From positions 1-18,487 of the forward strand of contig CAOKJJ010000095.1 in NCBI GenBank assembly GCA_948468465.1: DNA of 18,487 bases, given 5' to 3'. This DNA is from an uncultured Eubacterium sp. GTDB lineage: Bacteria > Bacillota_A > Clostridia > Lachnospirales > Lachnospiraceae. The translations under genes were made by a program, and so were the position numbers. Positions 6,905 through 14,373 of this stretch are shown here, in pieces; the first letter of the stretch is position 1; every line of letters begins with the position of its first letter. The notes below the pieces were generated by a model. That model did not search any database and was not told where the DNA came from. It was given only the letters and a program-made list of their open reading frames with translations.

Positions 6905-6948
6905 CTGTCGGAACACGGATGACAGACATCTGTGTTCCGGCAGTTTTT
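6905..6948. terminator. Bidirectional intrinsic terminator between bioY and the GH5 gene
   Basis: A 17-bp stem (6905-6921 with 6927-6943; two G-T pairs) around loop ACAGA is followed by TTTTT on the + strand and, read the other way, by ATTTTTAC. It ends bioY and the convergent GH5 gene. The T-run overlaps the GH5 stop codon at 6947-6949. Confidence 0.9.
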
Positions 6949-7972
6949 ATCGTTGTTTTCTCATTCTGTCATAAATCCATGTTCCGGCATCCGTTAATTC
7001 GGAGCGTTTCCATCCGGAAGTCTTTGTACAGCTGCTGCTGATCAGGGCGGATGTTTCGTTTTTATTAGACAGATTCCATACCACGCAGCTGATGCGGTTT
7101 TTATCCAGTAAGTCCATCCACAGTTCAGCTTCTTTTTGATTCACAGTTCCGGAACCGGAAGCTTCGCTGAGACCAAATTCAGAGACAAATACGGGAAGTC
7201 CGCTGTCAACAGCAGTCTGTAGTTTTTTTCGCATATCTGTTTTGTGCGTTGAGGCATAAAAATGAAATGCGTACATGAGGTTGCTGCCTTTGATTGGGGA
7301 AGCAGCGGCGGTGTCCACATCCTGAGACCAGTTTGGCGTACCGATGATAATGACTGCATCTGAATCCTCACGGCGTATCGTTTTAATTACCATTTTTGCA
7401 TAAGACTGAATCTGTTTCCAGGAAGTGCCGCCGTTTGGTTCGTTGCAGATTTCATATATTACGTTTTGATGATCGGAGTATTTTTTTGCCATGGTTTGAA
7501 AAAAGGATTTGGCCTGTTTTTTGTATGTATTTGGGTTGGAATCACTTAAAATATGCCAGTCGATGATGACATATAATCCAAGCTCGTCACAATATGATAC
7601 AGCCTGGTCAATCAATGCTTTTAAATGCTTTTTGTTCTGTGCAGAGCCAGTGCAGTAGCCATTATATTCCGCTGTATACATCGCAAGCCGTATGACCTCA
7701 GCACCCCATTTGTCACGCAATGTCTGAAACGCTTTTTTGTTTACATACTGAGGATACCAGGAAAGCCCATGGGTACTGACGCCTTTTAACTGAACGGGCT
7801 GATTGTCTTTGTCTACGAGCTGAGATCCGGATACTTTCAGACGGCCATAACGCTGAACAGGTGTTTTTTTGGCGGCAGCGGATGCTGCAGGATTGGTTAG
7901 AGACAGACCGCAAATCAGTAAGAACAGCAGAAAAAGAGCGGCTGCATTCTCATATTTTTTTAAAAATCGCAT
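6947..7972 (-). CDS. Secreted glycoside hydrolase family 5 glucanase (cellulase-type)
   Basis: The product has 341 residues. ATG 7972 is preferred because AAAGGA lies 8 bases upstream; the ATG two codons earlier is only 2 bases from that site. Residues 5-32 form a signal peptide (basic start, hydrophobic LFLLFLLICGLSL, likely cut after ASA). The rest is one GH5 TIM barrel of the subfamily-2 type: LKGVSTHGLSWYP, EVIRLAMY, YVIIDWHILSD. The acid/base Glu is in YEICNEPNG (about residue 178) and the nucleophile Glu in VFVSEFG (about 265); both are present. It probably acts on beta-1,4-glucans, releasing cello-oligosaccharides outside the cell. There is no carbohydrate-binding module, dockerin or anchor, so it would be freely secreted. 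It is a single-gene unit with its own promoter and terminator. Confidence 0.92.
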   Translation of the reverse strand: MRFLKKYENAAALFLLFLLICGLSLTNPAASAAAKKTPVQRYGRLKVSGSQLVDKDNQPVQLKGVSTHGLSWYPQYVNKKAFQTLRDKWGAEVIRLAMYTAEYNGYCTGSAQNKKHLKALIDQAVSYCDELGLYVIIDWHILSDSNPNTYKKQAKSFFQTMAKKYSDHQNVIYEICNEPNGGTSWKQIQSYAKMVIKTIRREDSDAVIIIGTPNWSQDVDTAAASPIKGSNLMYAFHFYASTHKTDMRKKLQTAVDSGLPVFVSEFGLSEASGSGTVNQKEAELWMDLLDKNRISCVVWNLSNKNETSALISSSCTKTSGWKRSELTDAGTWIYDRMRKQR

Positions 7973-7998
7973 AGGCATAGTCCTTTCTTAATAAGAAG

Positions 7999-8028
7999 AT
8001 TATAAACAATGTAAAAACAGGCTGTCAA
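7999..8028 (-). promoter_or_regulatory. SigA-type promoter of the GH5 gene
   Basis: On the - strand TTGACA (8028-8023) and TATAAT (8004-7999) with an 18-bp spacer; both boxes match the consensus exactly. The start codon follows about 27 bases after the -10 box. Confidence 0.85.
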
Positions 8029-8072
8029 GGATTATATTACGAAAAAATAAAATGGATTATTCCTGCCGTATG

Positions 8073-8081
8073 TGATAAAAT
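8073..8081 (+). promoter_or_regulatory. Possible extended -10 promoter of the phosphatase-helicase pair
   Basis: TG-A-TAAAAT (8073-8081) has the form of an extended -10 element; the -35 position (8053-8058, TGGATT) is poor. It would start the transcript for the gene at 8127. Confidence 0.4.
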
Positions 8082-8126
8082 AGGTCAGGTATCGAACAAC
8101 TTAAAAATAAAGAAGAGGATAAACAT

Positions 8127-8855
8127 ATGAAGTTATTAATAATCAGACATGCAGACCCGGACTATGAAGCGGATTCGCTGACGGAAAAGGGATGGAAAGA
8201 AGCCGGCCTGCTTGCGGAGCAGCTCTCAAGGATGGATATTACACACTTTTATGTGTCGCCATTAGGCAGGGCGAAAGACACAGCCAGCCTTACGTTAAAA
8301 AAAATGAATCGAAAAGCACAGGAATGCCAGTGGCTGAGAGAATTTCAGCCGCAGATTCACAGGCCGGACAAGGAAGGAATGTCGATCACGTGGGATTGGC
8401 TGCCGCAGGACTGGACGGCTCATACAGAGTTTTATGATAAGCAGGCATGGATGGAGCCAGCGGTTATGGAAGAGGGAAAGGTGGCGCAGGAATATCGCTG
8501 GGTGACAGGTTCTTTGGATGAATTATTGGCTCATCACGGATATGTGAGAGAAGCAAATTATTACCGTGCCGTTCACAGCAATATGGATACGATAGCATTG
8601 TTCTGCCATTTTGGCCTGGAATGCGTGCTGCTTAGCCATTTGCTTGGCCTTTCGCCTATGGTGCTGTGGCATCATATGTGTGCGGCTCCGTCTTCGGTAA
8701 CAACACTTGTCACAGAAGAACGCAGGCAGGGAATCGCTGTGTTTCGAATGAACAGTTTTGGAGATATTTCGCATTTAAAAATGGCAGGGGAGCAGCCGTC
8801 CTTTGCCGCACGTTTTTGCGAGTGCTTTGCAAATGCGGATGAGCGGCATGATTAA
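8127..8855 (+). CDS. Histidine phosphatase (phosphoglycerate-mutase-like) family protein
   Basis: The product has 242 residues from ATG 8127, with GAGG 8 bases upstream. It begins with the catalytic RHG-type motif in the variant MKLLIIRHADPDYE (Arg7-His8; RHAD rather than RHGE), followed by LTEKGWKEAGLLAEQL. Then come the conserved VSPLGRAKDTASLT (phosphate-binding Arg) and, late, ALFCHFGLE, which holds the second catalytic His. All expected catalytic residues are present. Such enzymes dephosphorylate small metabolites through a phosphohistidine intermediate; the substrate here is unknown. The middle region (about 85-150), rich in Trp, is longer than in minimal family members and probably forms a cap. 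Its stop TAA shares a base with the ATG of the helicase gene (TAATG), so the two are translationally coupled. No functional link between the two families is established. Confidence 0.88.
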   Translation: MKLLIIRHADPDYEADSLTEKGWKEAGLLAEQLSRMDITHFYVSPLGRAKDTASLTLKKMNRKAQECQWLREFQPQIHRPDKEGMSITWDWLPQDWTAHTEFYDKQAWMEPAVMEEGKVAQEYRWVTGSLDELLAHHGYVREANYYRAVHSNMDTIALFCHFGLECVLLSHLLGLSPMVLWHHMCAAPSSVTTLVTEERRQGIAVFRMNSFGDISHLKMAGEQPSFAARFCECFANADERHD

Positions 8856-11203
8856 TGAAAATAAAAATATCGGTCAGAAATCTTGTAGAATTTATTCTGC
8901 GCAGCGGGGACATTGATAACCGCGGGGCGGGCGGCATGCAGATGGAAGCGATGCAGCGGGGCAGCAGGCTCCATCGGAAGCTGCAAAAAAAGGCGGGGCC
9001 GCTGTATCATGCAGAAGTTCCGCTGAAAATGGAATTTGAAGAAGAAAATTTCACGATTGTTCTGGAAGGCAGAGCGGACGGCATCTTCGAATCGCAGACA
9101 GACGGCATCACGTATATGACCATAGATGAGATTAAAGGCGTATTTTTGGATGTTTCCGCATTATCGGAACCAATCACCGTACATCTGGCTCAGGCCAAAT
9201 GTTATGCTTTTATGTATGCGCTGCAGAATCATCTGGAAGAGATCGGCGTGCGTATGACGTATATTAATCTGGATACAGAACAGGTGCGGCATTTTACGCA
9301 GCGCTATGACTTTGCATGTTTGGAAGAGTGGTTTCAGGCATTGATGCAGTCATATAAAAAATGGGCGCAGTTTTTATATGACTGGCGTCTGACAAGACAG
9401 GCTTCGATCAAGGGACTGGAATTTCCATTTCCATACCGGAAAGGCCAAAAGGAGCTGGCCAGCGGTGTTTACCGGACGATTTTGCGGAAAAAGAACTTAT
9501 TTATTCAGGCTCCGACGGGAACCGGCAAGACGGTTACAACGCTGTTTCCGGCAGTAAAAGCAGTTGGGGAAGAACTGGGGGATAAGATTTTTTATTTGAC
9601 GGCAAAGACGATTACAGCAGCAGTGGCAAAGGAAACATTGGAATTATTTTATAAAAACGGTTACCGCGCAAAAACGGTGCAGATTACCGCCAAAGAAAAA
9701 CTGTGTATCATGGAAGAAACACTCTGTAATCCGGTTGACTGCCCCTATGCAAAGGGGCATTTTGACCGGGTAAATGATGCGGTATATGAACTTTTGCATC
9801 AGATGGATGTATATACGAGAGAAGAAATGATCGAACATGCCAAAAAGCATATGGTCTGTCCGTTCGAATTATGTCTTGATACAGCGTCATGGGCGGACAA
9901 TATTATTTGCGATTATAATTATGTCTTTGACCCGAACGTATATCTGAAACGTTTTTTTGCGGAAGGGGTTCGCGGAGATTATCTGTTTTTGGTAGACGAA
10001 GCGCATAATCTGGTAGAGCGCGGCAGAGAGATGTACAGCGCAGAGTTGTATAAAGAAGATTTTCTCATTGTTAAAAAGCTCGTAAGCGTACGGAGTCCGA
10101 AGCTTGCAAAAGAACTGAAAAAATGCAATCAGATTTTGTTAGGCTATAAGCGGGAGTGTGAGCAGTTTCAGTATCATGAAAATATTTCAGAATTTGTCTA
10201 TGCGTTAATGCGGCTGGCAGGAGAATACGAGCAGTTTTTGCAGAAAAACAGGGAATTTGAAGATCGGGATACCGTATTGGATTTATATTTTCAGATACGA
10301 AATTTTCTGGAAACGAGCGAAGGACTGGATGAAAACTATGTAATTTATTCGGAGCACGAGGGAGAGCGATTTAAAATCCGGCTGTATTGTGTGGATCCTT
10401 CTTTGAATCTGCAGAAACGGCTGGATAAGGGGCGCAGTACGATCTTTTTTTCAGCGACGCTGCTGCCGATTCAGTATTACAAGAGACTGCTGAGCACAAA
10501 AGAAGACAATTATGCCGTCTATGCAGAGACGGTATTTCGCCCGCAGCAGCATCTTCTTTTGATTGGAAGTGACGTGACGAGCAGATATACGCAGCGCAGC
10601 GAGGAGCAGTATGAGCGGATGGCGGAGTATATATACAAGACCGGGCTGCAGAAAAAAGGCAATTACATTGTATTTTTTCCGTCGTATAAGATGATGGAAG
10701 AGGTATATGGCAAATTTCTCATAAAAAATCAAGTACAGATGGACTGCATCATACAAAAAAGCGGGATGAAGGAAGCGGACCGCGAGGAGTTTTTGGCGCA
10801 GTTTACAGCTGTGCGCAAACAGTCTATGATCGCGTTTTGCGTGATGGGCGGCATTTTTGGAGAGGGGATTGATCTGAAAGAAGAACAGCTCATTGGCGCG
10901 ATTATTATTGGAACAGGACTGCCGCAGATTGGAAATGAGCGTGAAATATTAAAGCAGTTTTATGACAGGCGTTCCGGCTGCGGGTTTGATTATGCCTACC
11001 GGTATCCGGGTATGAATAAAGTGCTGCAGGCAGCAGGCAGAGTGATCCGCACCGTGTCGGATGTGGGAGTTATCCTGCTTTTAGATGAACGGTTTCTGCG
11101 CAGGGAATACCGGGAATTGTTTCCAAGGGAATGGGAAAGCTTTGAAGTGTGCAGTATTGAAAGCATAGCGGATAAGCTGCAGGAGTTTTGGGGGATGGAA
11201 TAG
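8855..11203 (+). CDS. RecB-like nuclease fused to an Fe-S XPD/DinG-type DNA helicase
   Basis: The product has 782 residues. Residues 1-180 carry a complete PD-(D/E)XK pattern of the RecB/Cas4 kind: His40, GRAD (Asp75), DEIKG (Glu92, Lys94) and QAKCY (Gln113, Tyr117). From about 195 it is a superfamily 2 helicase: Walker A APTGTGKT (219-226), DEAH (381-384), motif V in FGEGIDL, and motif VI QAAGRVIR near the C-terminus. Between Walker A and DEAH lie cysteines C284, C291, C296, C335 and C340, consistent with the 4Fe-4S domain of XPD/DinG helicases. It is predicted to unwind DNA 5'-3' and cut it, in DNA repair or recombination. The start ATG 8855 overlaps the upstream stop. There is no obvious independent ribosome site, so coupling is likely. 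A clostridial family with this architecture exists, often annotated simply as DinG-like helicase. Confidence 0.92.
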   Translation: MKIKISVRNLVEFILRSGDIDNRGAGGMQMEAMQRGSRLHRKLQKKAGPLYHAEVPLKMEFEEENFTIVLEGRADGIFESQTDGITYMTIDEIKGVFLDVSALSEPITVHLAQAKCYAFMYALQNHLEEIGVRMTYINLDTEQVRHFTQRYDFACLEEWFQALMQSYKKWAQFLYDWRLTRQASIKGLEFPFPYRKGQKELASGVYRTILRKKNLFIQAPTGTGKTVTTLFPAVKAVGEELGDKIFYLTAKTITAAVAKETLELFYKNGYRAKTVQITAKEKLCIMEETLCNPVDCPYAKGHFDRVNDAVYELLHQMDVYTREEMIEHAKKHMVCPFELCLDTASWADNIICDYNYVFDPNVYLKRFFAEGVRGDYLFLVDEAHNLVERGREMYSAELYKEDFLIVKKLVSVRSPKLAKELKKCNQILLGYKRECEQFQYHENISEFVYALMRLAGEYEQFLQKNREFEDRDTVLDLYFQIRNFLETSEGLDENYVIYSEHEGERFKIRLYCVDPSLNLQKRLDKGRSTIFFSATLLPIQYYKRLLSTKEDNYAVYAETVFRPQQHLLLIGSDVTSRYTQRSEEQYERMAEYIYKTGLQKKGNYIVFFPSYKMMEEVYGKFLIKNQVQMDCIIQKSGMKEADREEFLAQFTAVRKQSMIAFCVMGGIFGEGIDLKEEQLIGAIIIGTGLPQIGNEREILKQFYDRRSGCGFDYAYRYPGMNKVLQAAGRVIRTVSDVGVILLLDERFLRREYRELFPREWESFEVCSIESIADKLQEFWGME

Positions 11204-11208
11204 GAAAT

Positions 11209-11237
11209 AGGGCCCTGCGTGTATTTTACAGGGCCTT
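11209..11237. terminator. Weak hairpin between the helicase and the convergent unknown gene
   Basis: A 9-bp GC-rich stem (11209-11217 with 11229-11237, one G-T pair) follows the helicase stop by 5 bases. It is followed by TCGCTTC rather than a U-run, so termination would be inefficient or factor-assisted. Confidence 0.45.
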
Positions 11238-11263
11238 CGCTTCAGCTATTATGTTTTTCACAA

Positions 11264-11902
11264 TCATTGATTTGACGCTGGCTGGGTTTTTAAATAATTC
11301 TGGTAGACTGTCGCAAATGCGGACTGATTATAAAGTTCCAAATGGTAAAAGAGCTTTGCATACGCCCATATATCATAATGAAAACATTCTTTTCCCGTAA
11401 CTGCGCATTTGGAATGCGTTTGATACAAAGCATTTGCAAAATTTTCTTCATATGGACGGGTGTCACAAATATTGGAAGGAAACTTTATCATAAAATTTTC
11501 TGACAGATATTTTCGGAACCTGTCTTTTTCTTCATCGGATATTTGCAATTTGTGCAGTGCTTCGTAAATCATATAGGCTTTTACCGTGCTAAGGCCTGTC
11601 CGCAGCGCAAGCAGTTCATTTGCAATTTTGGCGGTTCCTTTTCCGCAAAGAGGCCTTGTCTCAATAATGGCACCGCATATGCAGGAAGCCAGCTTATGCC
11701 GGTCCAGTCTCTGGCTAGACATATTTTGCCTGGCACGCTGCCGGTATTCCTTGAACTTATGTTCTAAAGCGATAGGAAAATCAAGGTTTTCGATTTTGCG
11801 CTGTACATAATAATTATGATTATTTTGAACGATCTGTGAAAGTAGTTCTTCAATGATAGTATGATATAAGTATGTATATGTCTCAGATAGAGATTCATTC
11901 AT
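11264..11902 (-). CDS. Uncharacterised 212-residue protein
   Basis: I do not recognise this family. The protein is soluble, helix-rich and mixed-charge, with no signal peptide or membrane segment. Notable stretches are a tyrosine-rich N-terminus (ETYTYLYHTI), SQRLDRHKLASCICGAIIE around residues 83-101, GLSTVKAYMIYEAL around 128-141, and a late Cys/His segment KCAVTGKECFHYDIWAYAK. The DRHK-x-A-x-C segment and the paired cysteines might form a catalytic or metal site, but this is only a pattern. The start ATG 11902 follows AGGCGG by 9 bases; a second in-frame ATG lies one codon later. It is the second gene of a bicistron, 17 bases after the 61-residue acidic gene, and its ribosome site overlaps that gene's end. 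It is convergent with the helicase. A regulatory or toxin-antitoxin-like pair is possible but unproven. Confidence 0.75.
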   Translation of the reverse strand: MNESLSETYTYLYHTIIEELLSQIVQNNHNYYVQRKIENLDFPIALEHKFKEYRQRARQNMSSQRLDRHKLASCICGAIIETRPLCGKGTAKIANELLALRTGLSTVKAYMIYEALHKLQISDEEKDRFRKYLSENFMIKFPSNICDTRPYEENFANALYQTHSKCAVTGKECFHYDIWAYAKLFYHLELYNQSAFATVYQNYLKTQPASNQ

Positions 11903-11919
11903 TTGTAATAACCGCCTCT

Positions 11920-12105
11920 CTATTTATCATATGAAAAACTGTCATCCAGCTCATCAAAAAATCTGAGTTCATGGAGTGTGATTGCGCCGCCGGAATAAAA
12001 TTTGAGCACCTCGCCAAAATCATAGTCGTCATTTTCCGGCTGGCAGTTATTTTCGTTTTCTGATCTTTCTAAAGCTTCAAGCAGAGCTTTTGCTTCTGGT
12101 GACAT
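11920..12105 (-). CDS. Uncharacterised small acidic 61-residue protein
   Basis: The start ATG 12105 has an excellent ribosome site (AAGGAGGT, 5 bases upstream), which makes this short gene credible. The sequence is strongly acidic: an alanine-rich helix (EAKALLEALERSE), a central patch of Glu, Asn and Asp (NDDYDFGEV), then LKFYSGGAITLHELRFFDELDD. No known family is recognised. The acidity and small size recall antitoxins or protein partners, but no DNA-binding motif is visible. It is followed after 17 bases by the 212-residue gene and is probably co-translated with it. Confidence 0.65.
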   Translation of the reverse strand: MSPEAKALLEALERSENENNCQPENDDYDFGEVLKFYSGGAITLHELRFFDELDDSFSYDK

Positions 12106-12212
12106 AGGCGACCTCCTTATTATTTTTCTTATAGTATCAATATATCATATTTTGCATAATGTGTGTAAAAAAATTGATTAAAATTTAATATGTTTGCAAA
12201 AACAAAATTGAC

Positions 12213-13415
12213 CTAAGACAGTTCCTCCAGATACTCTTCCAGGCAGATTCCACGTTCATAAATCTCCTCTGCAGCTTCTGGCCCTACGTACCTATAATGC
12301 CATGGCTCGTAAATAATCCCGGTAAAACTGCTCTTATCGTTGGGATAGCGTAAAATAAATCCGTATTTCCAGCTGTTTTCCATCAGCCACTGCTGTACAG
12401 GCGTATACTCCTGTGCGGCATCCAGGGTCTGATGGCTTTTGTCTACAATATCGACAGCAAGTCCCAGCTGGTGCTCGCTGGTGCCGGGCCGCGCAACCGA
12501 AGTGGATGCTTTCTTTTTTGCGTCTTTTTTGGAATATCCTTGCGCAAGCAGCTCTTCGGTTCGTTCCTGAAACAGTGATTCCTGTTTTTCCTGCGAGCGG
12601 TAGGAAGAGCAGATCAGAGGTTCTAATCCGGCCTCTCGGCAGTCGTTGATCATGTCTGTCAGTGCGGCATAGCAGCGGCTGTCAATGGAATGGCCGTTTG
12701 GCAGAGGAGTAAGGGCAACTTCATAATCGTCTGGAAGCTTATTCCATGGATTCACCAAAATTAAATTCCAGTCACTTGAAAGGTTCGATAAATGCGTTGT
12801 CTCATCATTGCTGATCTTCGTATCAATCAGCAGACCTGACGGCAGCTGTTCCGGAACAGCTGGTATCGTGCTGTCTGGATTGGCGGAAGACGGCGTTTGA
12901 TGTTCCGCGTAGGAATAATTGATTTCGCTTTCTGTCTCATGATCTTTGGAATAAAAGGTCTGTTCGTCTGTATTTGTAATCATTGGCTCTCTGTCAGCAT
13001 CTTTTTCTGAAAATGGCATCGGATCGGTTGTGTCCGAATGCTTTTCCCGTGCCGCACTGCTCTTTTTCGAATCTGGCTGCCGAGGATGGTCGGGAACGAT
13101 ATTTTTATCCGGCGCTGTGCGGTCTGATTTCGCAGCTGACTTTGAAGCGGATGCTTCTGCGCTGGCAGGCGGCAGTTGATTGGAAGCGGCAGTCTGCTTT
13201 TGCGGAGAAGAACATGGTGCGGTCGTTTGCTGCGAATGACGAGTTAAAACAGTCCATTGCGAGTCGACTAACAGTGTGAGTGTAAAAACGGACGTGCACA
13301 GAGCACATTTGACACAGAACTGCTGACGGCGGTGTTTGGAGCGGTTGTGTTTTGTTTTTTTTGTATATCTGGAAGCATGTGATCTGTATTTTGCAGGCTT
13401 CTTTTGTGTATGCAT
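12213..13415 (-). CDS. VanY-like D-alanyl-D-alanine carboxypeptidase (peptidase M15B), membrane-anchored
   Basis: The product has 400 residues from ATG 13415, 7 bases after GAGGT. Residues 1-32 are extremely basic (RYTKKTKHNRSKHRRQQ). A hydrophobic anchor follows at about 36-50, then a roughly 130-residue linker rich in Ser, Pro, Asp and Thr. The catalytic domain covers about 190-395. It holds ICSSYRSQEKQ and the zinc motif SEHQLGLAVD (His315, Asp322), then EPWHYRYVG (Glu370 catalytic, His373 zinc). All M15B/VanY ligands are present. Such enzymes trim the terminal D-Ala from peptidoglycan stem peptides outside the membrane. It lies 112 bases downstream of a two-component operon on the same strand; a hairpin separates them. 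Control by that system is plausible, though no vanHAX-type genes are here, so glycopeptide resistance should not be assumed. Confidence 0.9.
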   Translation of the reverse strand: MHTQKKPAKYRSHASRYTKKTKHNRSKHRRQQFCVKCALCTSVFTLTLLVDSQWTVLTRHSQQTTAPCSSPQKQTAASNQLPPASAEASASKSAAKSDRTAPDKNIVPDHPRQPDSKKSSAAREKHSDTTDPMPFSEKDADREPMITNTDEQTFYSKDHETESEINYSYAEHQTPSSANPDSTIPAVPEQLPSGLLIDTKISNDETTHLSNLSSDWNLILVNPWNKLPDDYEVALTPLPNGHSIDSRCYAALTDMINDCREAGLEPLICSSYRSQEKQESLFQERTEELLAQGYSKKDAKKKASTSVARPGTSEHQLGLAVDIVDKSHQTLDAAQEYTPVQQWLMENSWKYGFILRYPNDKSSFTGIIYEPWHYRYVGPEAAEEIYERGICLEEYLEELS

Positions 13416-13454
13416 GGCGGTACCTCACTTTTCTGGCAGGACTTGTAAATAAAA

Positions 13455-13486
13455 TATCCCATATAGTTATCGGAAACAATGGGATA
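13455..13486 (-). terminator. Hairpin with U-rich tail upstream of the VanY-like gene
   Basis: An 8-bp perfect stem (TATCCCAT/ATGGGATA, 13486-13479 with 13462-13455) has a 16-base loop. On the - strand it is followed by TTTTATTT. It lies 40 bases before the VanY-like start codon, so it may be a second terminator of the upstream operon or part of the VanY leader. Confidence 0.4.
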
Positions 13487-13497
13487 ATTATAATATG

Positions 13498-13528
13498 AAA
13501 GTGCAAATAAACGGCATATTTGCACTTT
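13498..13528 (-). terminator. Perfect 12-bp hairpin after the three-gene two-component operon
   Basis: AAAGTGCAAATA (13498-13509) pairs with TATTTGCACTTT (13517-13528) around a 7-base loop. The stem begins within the stop codon of the upstream gene. The downstream tail on the - strand (CATATTATAATT) is only moderately U-rich, so it may end or stabilise the transcript. Confidence 0.5.
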
Positions 13529-14373
13529 TAATTTAGGATGGTACATTCTGGGCGTATTTTTAATGGAATCTGAATCAATATGCCGTTTTCATCTTTTAAC
13601 TGAATGGTATAATATGCTTCTATAATGCTGGCATTTTTCTCCTTTTCAAACAACGAGTTGAAAGAGTGGACAAAAGAATGCTCTAACGCGATGGCAGGAA
13701 GTTCATAATAATGTTCCGCAAATTTCGCGGTACAGTCTGCGAATGCGTCTAAAATTTTCTGGTTGCCTTCAGAAGTCAAAAGCTGTGTCTGCTCGATAAA
13801 CATGGAAAAGGAGACTGCTTTACCGCTCTTATCATCAATCCAGATATCAATCCAGTAGCCGGAATCAAAATAAATCGAACATGACCAGACGACCGCCGTT
13901 GTAATATCCGAAGAAGACTTTCCAGACAGATTTTCTTTGGCGTTTTCTTCATCTGTTACAGAAAACGTTGACTGTTCGGCGGATATATCGCTGTCGGTTT
14001 TGCCTTCTGATACGATGGCAAGCTGCAGCTGCGTCGTATAATTTGTAATGTCATAGTTAAAATCGGTGGAAATGACGCCATAACTTTGCAGTTGGAGGAC
14101 AACATCTGATGCAATCTTGTAGATTTCTTCGTCTGTGCGCTTACTGCCTGCTGACGGATACGCTACAAAGTAGTGATCCTTGGAAAATAATTGCAGGGTA
14201 TCGTACAGGCTGAAACTATAAGTAAGTTCAGGGGGTTCCATGGCGGTATGCTCAATTTTTGCGAAAATCTGCTTGTCCTGATAAGTGTTTAACATGGAAG
14301 GAAACTGAAAGCTGGCGGCGCAGACCGCAAGCGTAACAGACAGATAAAAACAGGCAATCAGAAATTTTTTCAT
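13528..14373 (-). CDS. Membrane-anchored extracytoplasmic protein of unknown function in a two-component operon
   Basis: The product has 281 residues with an N-terminal hydrophobic helix (MKKFLIACFYLSVTLAVCAAS), which may be a signal peptide or an uncleaved anchor. TLAVC resembles a lipobox, but Val before the Cys is unusual. The rest appears extracellular and beta-rich, with Tyr/Phe/Asp patches such as SCSIYFDSGYWIDIWIDD around residues 175-195. No enzyme motif or known family is recognised. Its ATG overlaps the stop of the sensor kinase gene by 4 bases (ATGA), so it is tightly coupled to kinase expression. By analogy with other three-component sensing operons it may be an accessory protein that binds a ligand or tunes the kinase outside the membrane, but that is inference only. 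Confidence 0.8.
   Translation of the reverse strand: MKKFLIACFYLSVTLAVCAASFQFPSMLNTYQDKQIFAKIEHTAMEPPELTYSFSLYDTLQLFSKDHYFVAYPSAGSKRTDEEIYKIASDVVLQLQSYGVISTDFNYDITNYTTQLQLAIVSEGKTDSDISAEQSTFSVTDEENAKENLSGKSSSDITTAVVWSCSIYFDSGYWIDIWIDDKSGKAVSFSMFIEQTQLLTSEGNQKILDAFADCTAKFAEHYYELPAIALEHSFVHSFNSLFEKEKNASIIEAYYTIQLKDENGILIQIPLKIRPECTILN

Noticed and set aside
13105..13506. 133-codon and 92-codon - strand frames near the VanY-like start
   Set aside because: They lie in other frames over the VanY N-terminus and the intergenic hairpins, without ribosome sites or recognisable domains.
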